Of a DNA stretch of 64,000 bases, positions 1 to 10,863 are shown piece after piece; positions within the stretch are counted from its first letter, which is position 1; each line of letters begins with the position of its first letter. The notes beneath the pieces are model-generated. The model searched no databases. It had not been told where the DNA came from and saw nothing but the letters and a program-made list of their open reading frames with translations. The translations under genes were made by a program, and so were the position numbers. The stretch comes from Chaetoderma sp. LZ-2023a (lineage: Eukaryota > Mollusca > Caudofoveata > Chaetodermatida > Chaetodermatidae): contig CM067370.1 of assembly GCA_034401795.1 (NCBI GenBank), positions 53,556,880 to 53,620,879 on the forward strand, in the 5' to 3' direction.

Positions 1-430
1 ACAACCCTTGAGAAGGAGAAGTTATGCATTTCATCCCATTTAGCTTAGAGTATAAACCATCACCTACTTCATTTAGCATCGGTGACGTTAGATTATGCCA
101 ATTTTCTCTGTAACGGACCAGGCTAAGAAATGCATTTTTTCTTAAATGTATTGTCACCAATAAAAATGTCCTATTTCTATATATTAATATGTTTTTCATG
201 TGGTCAAAGTAATATGGTTACAAAGACCATTCTCTTAAGAACAAAATAGGGCTATGCTTATTAAAAATAAAAGCTGCATGTCAAGAAATGTCATTTACAA
301 CAATGCACTAGGCTATGCCAAGCATGTACTGAGAAGTCATTGCATTCTATAAATGAGAGGAATATAATGCTATCTCATTCTCAGTACATGTTTGGATTAA
401 CCTGATAAGCACCAAACAATGCATGAAATA
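1..430. other. AT-rich flank without recognisable gene
   Basis: No open frame of note, no recognisable repeat ends and no RNA gene signature. It is the sequence into which the Tc1-type element at 431 inserted. Confidence 0.6.
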
Positions 431-2054
431 TACACCTGTGCAAAAGTTAAGCACCACCCTATTTTTACGCACATGCGAGGGTATATTCATGTGCTATGAA
501 GAAAGCAATAGCATAAACATTTATGTACCCATCCATCTTAGTGCAAGAGGTAATAATGCAACTAGAGGAATGCTGATTATGATGGTGGGGAAACACTGTA
601 TGTTTTTGTTTGAACTTGAAAACGAGGCCTGAATATGGTTACGTTGACACAACTGACAACTATTGCCCTACAGTTGACACACGTGGCTAGATTGTCATTA
701 ATGGTGTCTGAAAACGAAGTTTAACATCTGTGCACGAGTTTGAGACTGTCATTATTAATACCAGGTATATCCACCTTGTGCCTGGATGACGGCCTGGACA
801 CGACGTCTCATGCTAGTCACCAACCGACTGATACGCCATTGTGGTATTCGTTGCCATTCAAGATGGAGTGCGTCTTAATTCCTGTAGGTTCTGCACAGGA
901 GGATCCCTCCTTCTCACCATGTTTCCCAGAATGTCCCAGATATGCTCAATAGGGTTCATGTCAGGGCTCCTTGCTGGCCATGGTAGGGTTTCGATGGCAT
1001 TCTGGTGGAGGTATTCATGCACAGCTCTAGCACGATGTGGTCGGGCGTTGTCATCCATGAATATAGGGTGGGTTCCAGGTGCATGATTTACAAAATGAGG
1101 GACCACAACTCTATCCAGTATGTAATCTTGATATCTTTGTCCATTTAGTGTTCCAGGTACAGTCAACAGATCCAGCTTACAATCAAATGAGATGCATCCC
1201 CATATCATAACGGAACCTCCACCAAATGGAACTTCTTCCATGATGTTACGTTGGTCGTACGCCGTGCATCTGGACCTCCATACACGAGTTCGACCATCTG
1301 TGGCATGAAGCAGGAACTGACTTTCATCGGACCAGTGTACCCGTCTCCAGGATCTCATGTTCCAGTGTCTTCTTTCGTTGCACCACCTCAGACGCTCCTC
1401 TTTGTGGTGTGCAGTGAGGAGAGGACGTCTGACAGGTCTCCTAGCTTTCATGCCAGCAGCATACAGTCTCCTTTTGACGGTAGACATTGACACTCTATTG
1501 CGCGTTTCCCATTGCTGGCTGAGCGCTCTGCTGTTGGTGAATGGAGATCTCCTAACAAGGCGTACTAGGGCTCGATCATCACGGGCAGTAGTCTTCTTCG
1601 ATCTTCCAGATCTAGGCCTGTCCTTCACCTCGTTAGTTTGCCCATGTTTTGCAATCAAACGACTGATTACAGTATGGTTAATGTTCAGCTGTCTGCCAAT
1701 CTCTCTGCATGACATACCAGTGGTATGCATGCCTATGATTTGCCATTTCACACGATCACTTAACCTTCGTCTTGCCATAGCGGTTCACAATCAAGAGCTA
1801 ATTCTCACTGTACAAATAAACCACGGTCATGAACACAAAATTCCTAATCTTGTCGCCTAAATCTGTATGTAATGTTCTACACCTCAAACTGGACTTTTAC
1901 ATAACTGAACACGTGTGCTGTTTCCCGCCACAGTGCATTTCGTACTTGGAATTATGTCAGCTAACGCGGGGACAAAAAGTATGGCAGCCTAGTTGTACCA
2001 TCATGTTTCTACGTTCTATTGTTTTTGCTGGTGCTTAACTTTTGCACAGGTGTA
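431..2054 (-). mobile_element. Tc1/mariner DNA transposon, degenerate copy
   Basis: A 24-bp perfect inverted repeat, beginning CACCTGTGCAAAAGTTAAGC, lies at 433-456 and in reverse complement at 2029-2052. It is flanked on both sides by TA (431-432 and 2053-2054), the target duplicated by this superfamily. The enclosed 1.62 kb is the usual size and holds one transposase reading frame on the minus strand. The true tip could be a few bases further out, because TA-rich sequence continues on both sides. The transposase is frameshifted, so the copy is not autonomous. Confidence 0.9.
755..1778 (-). pseudogene. Tc1-type DD34E transposase, frameshifted near the C-terminus
   Basis: The enzyme would cut and paste its own element in the nucleus. 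The N-terminal 110 residues form the paired-like helix-turn-helix region that binds the inverted repeats, ending in a basic linker with RPRSGRSKKTT. The catalytic acids are visible in WSDESQF, in IFMDDNARPH and in SPDMNPIEHIWD. Exactly 34 residues separate the second and third acids, the Tc1 spacing. The main frame runs from ATG at 1778 to a premature TGA at 858-860 (306 codons). The rest of a family-length protein (about 340 residues) continues in another frame to a stop at 755-757. The break therefore looks like a one-base indel near 865-875. Identity as a transposase is certain; activity is unlikely. Confidence 0.93.
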
Positions 2055-2686
2055 TATATTAACCCTTTAATGATCAAATTAACTGACATTTTCAGTGATC
2101 TTGAGGAATGTTTTTCTGAAAGTAAAAAAATCTATGTTTTTAAAATTGGATGAATTGCTTGATAGCCGTGGCCGTCATTCCAGTGGTAAAAAAAAAGCCT
2201 CTTGGTCTGCAAATGGACATTGTCTCCGGACATTCTTAGCTTTTCTTGGACATTAAAGTGTTAATTATTCCAAGTTGTGTGGTTGAGATCCTTCGTACAC
2301 ACCACCTAGCTGCCTTGAAATTTACACTACTGCTTTCTGGGTTGAAAACTGGACTATTATTGGGCCAAGAAATATTCAAATGTTATGAAGAGGCAATTAT
2401 AGTTGCACAGGCATGAGCGATTGATCAAATAATGTAATATACAATACATCATTACCATCCATACACTAGAATGTGCAGTCGATGGTATACCAACGCGATC
2501 CCACATGTTCTGCACCCCGACTTAATGCAGAACCTAATGCAGACATCTCGCAATCTAAAATCGTATGAATAACCCACAAAGCAAATTTGGTTTCAGAATT
2601 CCACCAGCTTCGCCATCCTATTCCCACCCCCCCCCCCTCCCCTCATCCTACGTGTGAGCCTAATGTAAACCTTGTCTCACTGTCTA
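2055..2686. other. Non-coding spacer with a degenerate hairpin repeat and a C-run
   Basis: 2085-2265 carries a worn copy of the TCATTCCAGTGG / CTTGGTCTGCAAATG hairpin family seen best at 29065-29185. A run of about a dozen cytosines lies near 2627-2638. No gene is seen. Confidence 0.5.
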
Positions 2687-2700
2687 CATTCTCCTTCGAT

Positions 2701-2856
2701 CAATACTCACCATTCTGTTACTTCTGATATACAGCTGGCCCTGACAGCGGCTCTAGGATTATAGACTTAGAAAGCTTTACCGACTCCTGGGAACCGGGTA
2801 CTCGGCTCCCAACTGCCGAGTACCCGTTTACCATAGAGCTCATTCTTGTTTGCATA
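2701..2856 (+). repeat. Left inverted terminal repeat of DIRS copy 1
   Basis: It begins CAATACTCACCATTCTGTTA and includes an internal GGGTACTCGG / CCGAGTACCC inverted motif. It matches the reverse complement of 9580-9735 almost base for base. Confidence 0.9.
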
Positions 2857-3761
2857 GCGACAAGAGCAATACATGCTTTTTGCATTAAGGATTTTAGTGT
2901 TTTAAAATAATCTAAGTCTTTAATCAGTGATAGTTTGTGTGTTCTGAAAGGATTAACTAAGGACTATGGAGAATACCGCCCAAGACAACCAGGTTGTATT
3001 GTTCTTTATTATCCATAGTTAAAAGACTTAGGTCTCTAAATTTCGTTGTGTCGCATGTTCCAATTTCTGTCCCCATAGAATCTGGGACGTGTGCTAACAA
3101 CGATATATGCCAGACGATCGCCTTCTTTAAACCCCAACAGGCGATCGGCAGATATGAAAATAGGTGTTTGCTACGGTATTTCTAACACGAATATCGGCTG
3201 ACGTCGTTCTCCGTAGAATCCGAGCGGGTGACGTCACACCCGGTCGCTCGGATGTTTATGTGAAGAAAAATTTTTCATTAATTCGCGCATCTTATTCTGG
3301 GTGCTGCGTACTAAAAATGGTACCGGAAACTTTAGAATGATCAAGTTTACGTGTGATCACGATCGGTTTGCAATGATCGGTGGTTTCAAAATTCTTGAGT
3401 AGATGTGTGGTCTGCGGTTTTACCGTGTGAGACAGCAGTTTTGTTATACATTTTGTTGTTTTCTTCACATATCGTGCTGCGTTCGTTAGGAGTATAATTT
3501 ATATTGATTAGTAAATATACCCTGAATGCTATGCGATATGATTCCTGGAGCCGTTACACATCCTGGAGGATCTATTATGGGTGTGTTGTGCCCGCCGCGT
3601 ACTTGTCGTCATAATCAATGCGATCGTTGTTGTAACGTGGCGGGGTGGGGTGCGGGGAGGTTACGGTTAATTTATGAGTCAAATTATTTGAAAATTAATT
3701 GTCTGCCTTCCATCCGGGTCTCGTTCCGCTTGTTTATTGTAGGTTTGTGCTTATTTTATAG
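2857..3761 (+). promoter_or_regulatory. 5' leader of DIRS copy 1
   Basis: About 900 bases without a convincing gene lie between the left terminal repeat and the Gag region. It holds a TGACGTCA octamer at 3229-3236, inside a CCGAGCGG/CCGCTCGG-like inverted motif. Just before the cysteine module is a pyrimidine-rich stretch ending TTATTTTATAG at 3761, which looks like a 3' splice acceptor. Promoter function is inferred only from position. Confidence 0.4.
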
Positions 3762-5895
3762 GCCAAGCCAGCCCCGCCATCATGTGACGACTGCCATAAG
3801 TTTGTCCGTGTAATGTTCAAGGACCATGTCTGTTTTATGTGTGCCCTGTGTAATATAGATCATAGGTGTAATGTTTGTGCAGTGTGGTCCGTCGAAACGA
3901 TGGTTAAGTTCCTTGCCCAGAAGGACTTGGCTGGGTCTGACGCGGGGTCAGGCGGTCCGAGAGTAAATCGTGGAGCGCCCGGTTCGGCCGGTGCGGGTGC
4001 TCCACGTCCCCAGCTGGAGGTGGCGGAGATGGCACCGCCGGCGTGGTTTGGTCCGGCTCTGCAGGGTTTTTCTGCATAGCGTTCTGACCACGCTGGTGTC
4101 GTCCCTGCTACCAAAGGTTGGGGGGCAGTTTCTCCCCATGCCTGGTACGGATCCTGTCCTCGGACAGGATTCTGGACTGGTTACCGAGGGGGCCGTCTCG
4201 TACGGCCCCCTGGCAGTCCCGTCTGGCTTCGGCCAGACGGGTTTCTGTTTCTCTGCGGCCACCTCCGGGTGGTCCAGTAGCGGTGGCCGGTCCGTTAGGT
4301 GTGGGAGCCGTCCGCCAGGACGGTTCCAGGGTTGACTCGTCTAGTGACGACTCTTCGGAGTCTGAAGACGAGGAGGCCGAGGAGGAGAGGTTGCTGCGGC
4401 CCGTGAAGCCGCAGGTGGAGAATATGGAGGTTGATTCCGTCCTAGACGGAACCGGCCTCCATTTGTCTGGTTTGGCGCAAGCCAGGTCAGCGGCTCCGCC
4501 TGTGGCTGAGGCAAATCCGTTACCGTGCACCGGTTCCGTGCGGCTTGGTTTGGCACCAGCCGTCACGGGAACGGGTGTGCCGGGCCGGGCGTGGTACTCA
4601 CCTATCTCGCCTGGTCCGGCAGTCGGACGTGGGGTGCCGTGGGCGCCCGTGTCCGGCTATGGTTCCGCGACTGCTACGGGTCCGTACGGTTTTCCGTGTG
4701 GACCTACCCCATGGACCGGAGTGTTTCATGTGGTGGCGGCGGAACCGTGTGGTACCGGAGTGCCTGGCGTGTCAGCCGTGGCTCCTTGCTGGGAGGCCGT
4801 GGCTGGCAGACCCGTGAGCACGTCAACGGGTGACGTGTTTGCGGGGGTGTCTTCATCGGAGGTAGATTGGTCAGATGCTCTGGCATGGCTAGCCAGGGTT
4901 GACCCGTCTGTGGTTTCGGCCACGGCCGATGAAGATGCGCCCCGTCCGTCGGTTGCGTCGATCAGGACGGGGATTTTGCCCGCGGCCCGGATCCAGTCAG
5001 TGGGACTGGATCCACGGTTCATAGAATGGTTGGATGCTATTTATAGCAAACAACTGATGACCAAGGGTCAGCTCCCTGCGGCCTCCAGGGAGGTGCGGGC
5101 AAGATGTCGTATTCCGCGGGGGGAATACGACAGGTATGGTGTAGTCCCGTCGGTCACGGAGGATGACCGATGGGTACTGGGCGTCCAGAGTGCCGTGCCG
5201 GGTCACCCCGGTCCGGCACTTGTGGACAAGTCTCAGGTACACCAGGAAGAAGTCCTGTCCCTATGCGATGAGGGTGTGAGGGCAGCGATGAGCGCTGTCA
5301 ACCACTCTTATCGTCTCCTTCAGTCGGTGTGGGCTGAAGCGGGGCAGGCCACCCTGTGCCACCTGTGGCGCTTTCATGTGTCAATGACGGCCTGGTGCTG
5401 TCGATGGACGCATTGGCAAGGGTGCAAGCGCGTGTGACGAAATCCAGGAGGCAAATGGTCATTGACCATATGCGTCCGGCTACGGCAGTCAGGGAGCGTC
5501 TCCTTGGGACACCCCTGACAGGGCCTAGCATCTTCGGTGGCCAAGCGTGGGCCATCTTAGAGGATACCGCCAGTATCGCGCAGAATCGGTTAGCGGTAAA
5601 CCTACAGCTAGAGCTAGTGCGACAAGCGCATGCACTAGGGCCTGTGGGGAAACCGCTAACGGGACAACCTTCAAAGGAGCAGAAGAAGCATAAGGGCAAG
5701 GCGAAAGCTAGGCCTGTTGCGACTTCTGCTTCAGCTGGGGTTTCAGAGCCGCCGCCGGCGAAGAAGCCCAGGAAGGTTGTAGAGGCGCCTACCCTCCCCA
5801 ATGTTGCTCCTGACCGCCCTAGAGGTGGGAAGGGCAAGGGGAAGGGTAAGGGTAAGGCCTCAAAGGGCGGACAGAAGGGGCCGAAGCGTACCTGA
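3762..5895 (+). pseudogene. DIRS Gag-like protein (copy 1), broken by frameshifts
   Basis: This is the structural/nucleic-acid-binding protein of the element. Three frames make it up: 3762-4079, 4118-5437 and 5356-5895. The first holds a cysteine module at 3783-3887 with spacing C-x2-C-x12-C-x2-C-x2-C-x5-C-x2-C-x2-W. The second and third match the Gag of the 50-57 kb element, for example YDRYGVVP against YQRYGVVP, and GTPLTGPSIFGG against RTPMTGPGLFGG. The end is a lysine/glycine-rich tail (GGKGKGKGKGK) suited to RNA binding, stopping at 5895. The start is uncertain: no upstream ATG is in frame with the first cysteines, so the first exon may be spliced on. Base composition is much richer in GC than the surroundings. 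Confidence 0.75.
3783..3887 (+). other. Seven-cysteine zinc-finger-like module before Gag (copy 1)
   Basis: Read in the frame of 3762, this 35-residue segment has seven cysteines and a closing tryptophan. The spacing is identical to that of the module at 56315-56419 in the other DIRS element, while the residues between differ widely. That pattern suggests selection on metal ligands. Confidence 0.7.
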
Positions 5896-5984
5896 GGGTA
5901 CGAAAGCTCCCTTCATATCCGCCTGGACCGCGCCTGTGTGACAGGAACAGCGGTGCCAGTTATACCCGTCGTGCCTAGAACGAA

Positions 5985-7906
5985 ATGGTTCTCTCTCTCT
6001 CTCTCGTTAAGAAAGAGTGGGGGGGGGGGGGGCGGACTGCGAGCCGGACAACCCCGTTAGACGTCGAGGCGTCTATGGTGGGTGGAAGGCTCATGCGTGA
6101 CGTCAGACAGTCTGGTCCTGGGATGGTTATCCCAGGGTTACATGCCGGAGTGGTGGGACTTTCCACCACAAAATCTGTCTTTGGCACCTGTCTGGACACC
6201 CGTACCAAGGGAGCCAGACAAGTTAGAAGCCGTTCAAAAGGAAGTGTCGGGTTTGCTTCTGAAGGGAGCAATAAAACCAGCAAATCGAAACACTCCAGGC
6301 TTCTATTCAAACATGTTCCTTGTCCCCAAGAGCACAGGGGGATGGAGACCCATACTCAATCTCAGGCCATTAAATTGGTTTAGCCATACGCCTCGGTTCC
6401 AGATGGAAATGCCGAGGTCGGTAATGCGGGATTGAGGAAAGGAATGTGGTGTGTATCGATCGATCTGAAAAATGCATATTTCCACATTCCTATGAATCGG
6501 AGTTGGCACAGGTTTCTGAGATTTGCGTTTCAGAATCAAGTATGGGAGTTTACAGTCTCCCGTTTGGCCTGTCGACAGCTCCGAGGGTTTTCACAAGAGT
6601 GGTCCTTGCGGTGACAGCGTTTCTCAGAAAAGAGAACGTGGCGCTACACACCTACATAGACGACTGGCTGCTTAAGGCAGACTCGGCAGCCAGGTTGAAC
6701 GTGGATACTGCTCTGACTCTGAAGTTACTTTCAGATCTACGCTGCATAGTCAACGAGGAGAAATCCGAGTTGACGCCCACTCAACGTTTCGTTTATTTGG
6801 GGATGCGATTCGACCTTGAGGAGGGCAGGGTTTACCCATCAGAGCCCAGAGTGGTGTCTCTGTTAGCCATCCTCAAGAGTTTTCGAGTGGGAAACCACAT
6901 TCAAGGCGAGGCGGTTCCTTCAGATGCTGGGCATGATGGTCTCCATGGAGCAGGTTATCCCGTACGATGCTCTAATGCGAAGGCCTATCCAGTTGTATCT
7001 GATGTCTCTGTGGAAACAGAGAACAGAACCCCTGTCAAAACTGTTGCCAGTTTTGGAGCCGATAATATCGCATCTTCTATGGTGGAAACAGCGTCAGAAT
7101 CTCCTATTAGGGGTTTCGCTGCACCTACCCCGCCTCCAGCTGTCCGTCTACACGGATGCATCGCTGGAAGGGTGGGGTGCCTGCCTGGGAGAACCAGGTC
7201 TCGGGCACATGGACTCTCCCGGAGAGTCAGCTGCATATCAATCTGTTGGAAATGATGGCAGTGGAACTGGCGTTGGAAGAGTTCCTTCCGATGATCAGGG
7301 GCAGGGTGATATTGATACGGTCGGTCGATTCGACAGTAGTATCATATATAAATCGCCAAGGCGGGACCAGGTCGCCCACTCTGTGTATCAGGGTGTGGCA
7401 CTTGATTCAATGGTGCAGGAATTACTCGGTTGTTTTGAAAGCAGCTCGTATTCCTGGCCGATTGAACATTCTGGCGGATGCTTTGTCTCGCAGACAGAGA
7501 ATCCTGCCAACAGAATGGTCCCTCAACCCTCCAGTTCTGCGACGGATCTTCGAGCATTGGGGCAAACCCAACGTGGACTTGTTCGCCACAAAGGAAAATG
7601 CTCAAATCATGACATATGTCTCGCCGATTACAGATCCAAATGCCGTCGATACAGACGCTCTGGCGATAAGCTGGAGAGGGATGCACGCTTACGCGTACCC
7701 ACCCACCATTCTTCTACCGAAGGTTTTGGTGAAGGTCAGGGAGGAACCGTGTCTGGTCCTGCTAATAGCGCCGTATTGGCCGAGCAGGGCGTGGTTCACG
7801 GATCTTCTAGATCTGCTGGTGGAAAATCCTGTGCAGTTGCCCGAGATTCCGAACATAATCTCCCAGGCCAAGGGACGCTTCCTACACGAGTGTCCCGAAA
7901 TGTTCA
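5985..7906 (+). pseudogene. DIRS reverse transcriptase-RNase H (copy 1), multiply frameshifted
   Basis: This would copy the element RNA into DNA. Fragments lie in several frames: about 5985-6435 (fingers, GGWRPILNLRPLN), 6432-6614 and 6446-6900 (palm, LPFGLSTAPRVFTRVV and the YIDD active site in HTYIDDWLLKA), 6924-7200 (RNase H start, VYTDASLEGWGACL) and 7156-7906 (rest of RNase H, SYINRQGGTRSP and GRLNILADALSRR). Motif A is smeared across a frameshift near 6450-6480. In RNase H the usual SDNSTV segment reads RSVDSTV. The best intact guide is the 697-residue homologue at 52233-54326. The frame at the end runs straight into the recombinase because of an indel near 7905. Confidence 0.85.
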
Positions 7907-8933
7907 ATGACTGCGTGGATGTTATCAAACAACGTTCCACGTCGGAAGGCTTTTCTCGACAGGCTGCTGATTTCATCGCGGCTACGAGAAGGAGGTCAAC
8001 CTTCAAGTCATATAACAACAAGGTTAACAGATTTGCAGACTGGTGTGAAGAAAAGGGTATTGATACCTTTCAATCCACTATCAGCAAATAGCAGACTTTC
8101 TCTGTGAGCTGTTCTTTTGAGGACTAGCTCCCGTCACAGTTGCTGGATACAAGTCAGCTTTGGCATCAGTTATCCCTTGTCTAGCCAACAGGGATAGTCC
8201 AGAGGTGGCCCAGTTAAATGTGATGTTGAAGGGAATGAGCAATCTCCGACCGAGACAACCGGTAGTCATTCCAGCCTGGAGTCTATCTTTAGTGCTTAAT
8301 GTACTGGCCAAGCACCCTTTCGAACCGTTGCGTTCGGCTAGTCTAAAGCATTTGACTCTAAAGGCGGTCTTTCTATTGGCAGCTTCCTCAGCTAGAAGGC
8401 GCAGTGAGATCCATGCGCTTTCGGCAGAGAGGAACCGATTTATTGTTTCTGGAGAAGGTCTGCGTCTTCTGCCAAGAGCAGAGGTTATGTCAAAGAACCA
8501 ATCTTTGAGATATCCCGGCAAACCGATCATTATACCGAAGTTAACTAGGTTTGATCGTGATGCCAGTGTCTGGTGCCCGGTCCGTGCTTTGACTAAGTAC
8601 AAGAAACGGACTGACTCGTTACGGTCGAACGATAGACATCTGTGGATCTGCCATAAAAAGTCTTATGGCGCCGCATCCATGGATACTATCTCTCGTTGGG
8701 TGGTCGAATGCATTCAGACTACTCAGGAGATGGCGACTGGGCACCAGGTGCAAGGCGTAAGGGCAGACAATGTCAGAGGAATAGCCGCCTCGACCGCCCT
8801 TTACAATGGTGTTCCGTTATAGGACATCATAGCCGTTGCACAATGGCACTGTGAGTCCTCATTCACGGATTACTATATGAGGGATGTGTCAGACTCAGCC
8901 AATCCACTCGCTTTAGCTGTTTTGAAACGATAG
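7906..8933 (+). pseudogene. DIRS tyrosine recombinase (copy 1), inactive
   Basis: In DIRS elements this enzyme integrates the circular DNA product. The N-terminal core-binding part (EGFSRQAADFIAATRRRST) ends at a premature stop at 8089-8091. The catalytic part resumes at 8160 and shows the first arginine in SARRRSEIHAL. The position that is His in the HxxR box of the intact homologue (AHSVRG) is Asn here (ADNVRG). A stop follows at 8820-8822 before the tyrosine region, which can still be read as SSFTDYYMRD. The terminal stop is at 8931-8933. Confidence 0.85.
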
Positions 8934-9421
8934 TTAGTGACCACACTGCTTTTCACCCTTTTCTCACTTCGGTAAGAAAAGAACCTAAAGCAGGCATGGT
9001 CAGGCGAGAGGATGTCAACCAGATTGTGTCACTGATGGCCGAACCGGTGAATGGTTGGAGGCGGTACGTCTGAAGTCCAATTATCATAAGGTAATTCAAT
9101 AGTGAGAGTTTTTTGTATTATGGATATGTATCATGTTCATTCATCTTATATATTCATGCTCATTCCCAGGCTAATAATGCAGGGAGCAGTTAACCCTCTT
9201 GGCATATTTGTGTTTCAGGCGAGATACATGTTCGTGAGTTCTCTCCCTTTTCTTAGGAGGAAAAAGGGGGGGGGGGGTGATGCGAATGTGATTCGGTTCC
9301 GTAAACTTGACGGTCCTTTTAGGTCTCCGTTAGTCAAGTTTGAAGTCTAAAATCTTTCTCCAAGGGGCAAAATTAGCATTTATGGCTTGCCCCTTCCCAC
9401 CAGGTTACTGATCAAATCTGG
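8934..9421 (+). other. 3' region of DIRS copy 1
   Basis: A non-coding stretch between the recombinase stop and the internal complementary region. It contains a G-run near 9267-9277 and no gene. Confidence 0.6.
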
Positions 9422-9524
9422 TGTATATCAGAAGTAACAGAATGGTGAGTATTGATCGAAGGAGAATGCAGGAAATGTCAATTTCCCTTTCTCCGAGATC
9501 TAACAATACTCACCATTCTGTTAC
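9422..9524 (+). repeat. Internal complementary region of DIRS copy 1
   Basis: 9422-9468 is the reverse complement of the left end (2687-2733). 9466-9524 is the reverse complement of the right end (about 9714-9772). The two halves overlap by about two bases. In the DIRS replication model this segment bridges the two ends so that the single-stranded product can be closed into a circle. Confidence 0.9.
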
Positions 9525-9579
9525 GGACCCAGCCTCCCAGCCCCACGGAGGCAAGCCATAGTTTTCTCTTGTTTGGTGG

Positions 9580-9735
9580 CTATGCAAACAATATGAGCTC
9601 TATGGTAAACGGGTACTCGGCAGTTTGGAGCCGAGTACCCGGTTCCCAGGAGTCGGTAAAGCTTTCTAAGTCTATAATCCTAGAGCCGCTGTCAGGGCCA
9701 GCTGTATATCAGAAGTAACAGAATGGTGAGTATTG
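9580..9735 (+). repeat. Right inverted terminal repeat of DIRS copy 1
   Basis: Near-perfect reverse complement of 2701-2856, running from TATGCAAACAATATGAGCTC to GAATGGTGAGTATTG. The unique right tip follows to 9772. Confidence 0.9.
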
Positions 9736-9772
9736 TTAGATCTCGGAGAAAGGGAAATTGACATTTCCTGCA

Positions 9773-9997
9773 ATCATATGGGTAACTGATATAACTTTTC
9801 CCTGCCCCTCCCCCACCCCCTAAGCCTATCCGTACTTCACACACACACACATCCCGCCACACACACCAACACCCACCCCCCTTGAGGCGGGGCATAATAA
9901 AAATGTTGTCTTATGGTCCATGAGAATTTTGCTCTCAACCACACTTGGTGTAAGTATTTCATGACTAATATCTCGCATCTGTGTGTTTATATTTCAG
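9773..9997. other. Non-coding flank of DIRS copy 1 with short CA-rich tracts
   Basis: Contains CA-rich low-complexity sequence near 9838-9875. The 3' end is TGTGTTTATATTTCAG at 9982-9997, a good splice-acceptor look-alike. Confidence 0.4.
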
Positions 9998-10233
9998 AAT
10001 CGGATAAATTAAAGGACATGGATGGTACCACGGTGCATTTCAACAGGACACTTGTCCTGCTGCATCATTTACAAACTCAACAGCCAGGACTTGAGCAGAT
10101 GATCGCTTTGTCATACTTAGCATGCTTGAAGTGGAGTGCTTTAGATCTCTGTGAATGGACACTTTACCTGATTAGACCAACCGACATACAACATACTCTT
10201 TTTAGTAATTGCTGTCTTGCACTAAACAAATAA
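9998..10233 (+). CDS. Possible terminal coding exon, unrecognised
   Basis: An open frame follows the acceptor-like tract ending at 9997. It runs about 78 codons to TAA at 10231-10233, with AATAAA at 10229-10234 overlapping the stop. The segment contains LLHHLQTQQPGLEQM and LKWSALDLCEWTLYLI, reads like a helical protein end and is not an obvious transposon product. I do not recognise the family. A host-gene last exon, a processed remnant or chance are all possible. No upstream exon can be identified in the window. Confidence 0.25.
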
Positions 10234-10305
10234 AATAGCTTTGAAACTATTAAGCGGGTTTTATATTTTATCATTTCGTGCACATCACTAAGTCATGTAA
10301 TATAA

Positions 10306-10308
<3 letters not shown>

Positions 10309-10340
<32 letters not shown>
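10309..10340. repeat. (AT)n microsatellite
   Basis: Uninterrupted alternating A and T for about 32 bases. Confidence 0.95.
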
Positions 10341-10342
<2 letters not shown>

Positions 10343-10424
10343 CAAGACAATGGCACATGCAGTTAACCAATTAGCCCTTGGAATCAGTGGCTCAATTTCA
10401 TGATAGCTATGCAGAAAAGCTGTG

Positions 10425-10515
10425 GAATATTTTTTGAGACCAATTCTACTGGATCCTGATGCTTATGGCAGTAACAGCTTCTAGTCAAATAAGTTGGAAA
10501 ATATTCAACAGAATA
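10425..10515. repeat. Hairpin family A, degenerate copy
   Basis: Inverted halves GAATATTTTTTGAGACCAAT and the complementary AATATTCAACAG end surround a GGCAGTAACAG core. It is a worn member of the family best seen at 16186-16281. Confidence 0.5.
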
Positions 10516-10863
10516 TTTATTAAATTGGAACTGATTTTTATCTAGATGCAATGTAAGTCATATTGTGTGATGGTGCATGTCAATACCCCCCCCCCCAAAC
10601 TCCATGTTACTACACCTATGCAGGGGTCAATGTCTAGTTTTAGCAAAATCTGTCTATTGCCCATAGTTATTTCCCCCCATAAAAAACCTGAAATTCCTTG
10701 AATATATGGTTTTCAGTGTATCACTAGAAAATATCTTGACACCATTCTAGTTTTAACTACGCTCCACCCATCTCTAGCTAAGCTCCACCCACACCACGCT
10801 TGTGTTGGGATCGATCGATCTCTGAACTTCCTGACTATCAATTTCCAGAAAACTATGTAGGTA

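Larger units (their letters stand above)
2687..9772 (+). mobile_element. DIRS-type tyrosine recombinase retrotransposon (copy 1), decayed
   Basis: Gene order is Gag-like, RT-RNase H, then tyrosine recombinase, all on the + strand. Inverted terminal repeats lie at about 2701-2856 and 9580-9735. An internal complementary region at 9422-9524 joins the complement of the far left end (2687-2733) to the complement of the far right end (to 9772). That junction fixes both ends of the element and is diagnostic of DIRS. DIRS elements integrate by recombination and leave no target duplication; none is evident here. All three genes carry frameshifts or stops, so this is a full-length dead copy of about 7.1 kb. 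Confidence 0.92.

Noticed and set aside
3860-4566. Several overlapping frames on both strands in the GC-rich Gag region
   Set aside because: They mirror the Gag frame, are proline/arginine-rich and match nothing in the equivalent region of the second DIRS element.
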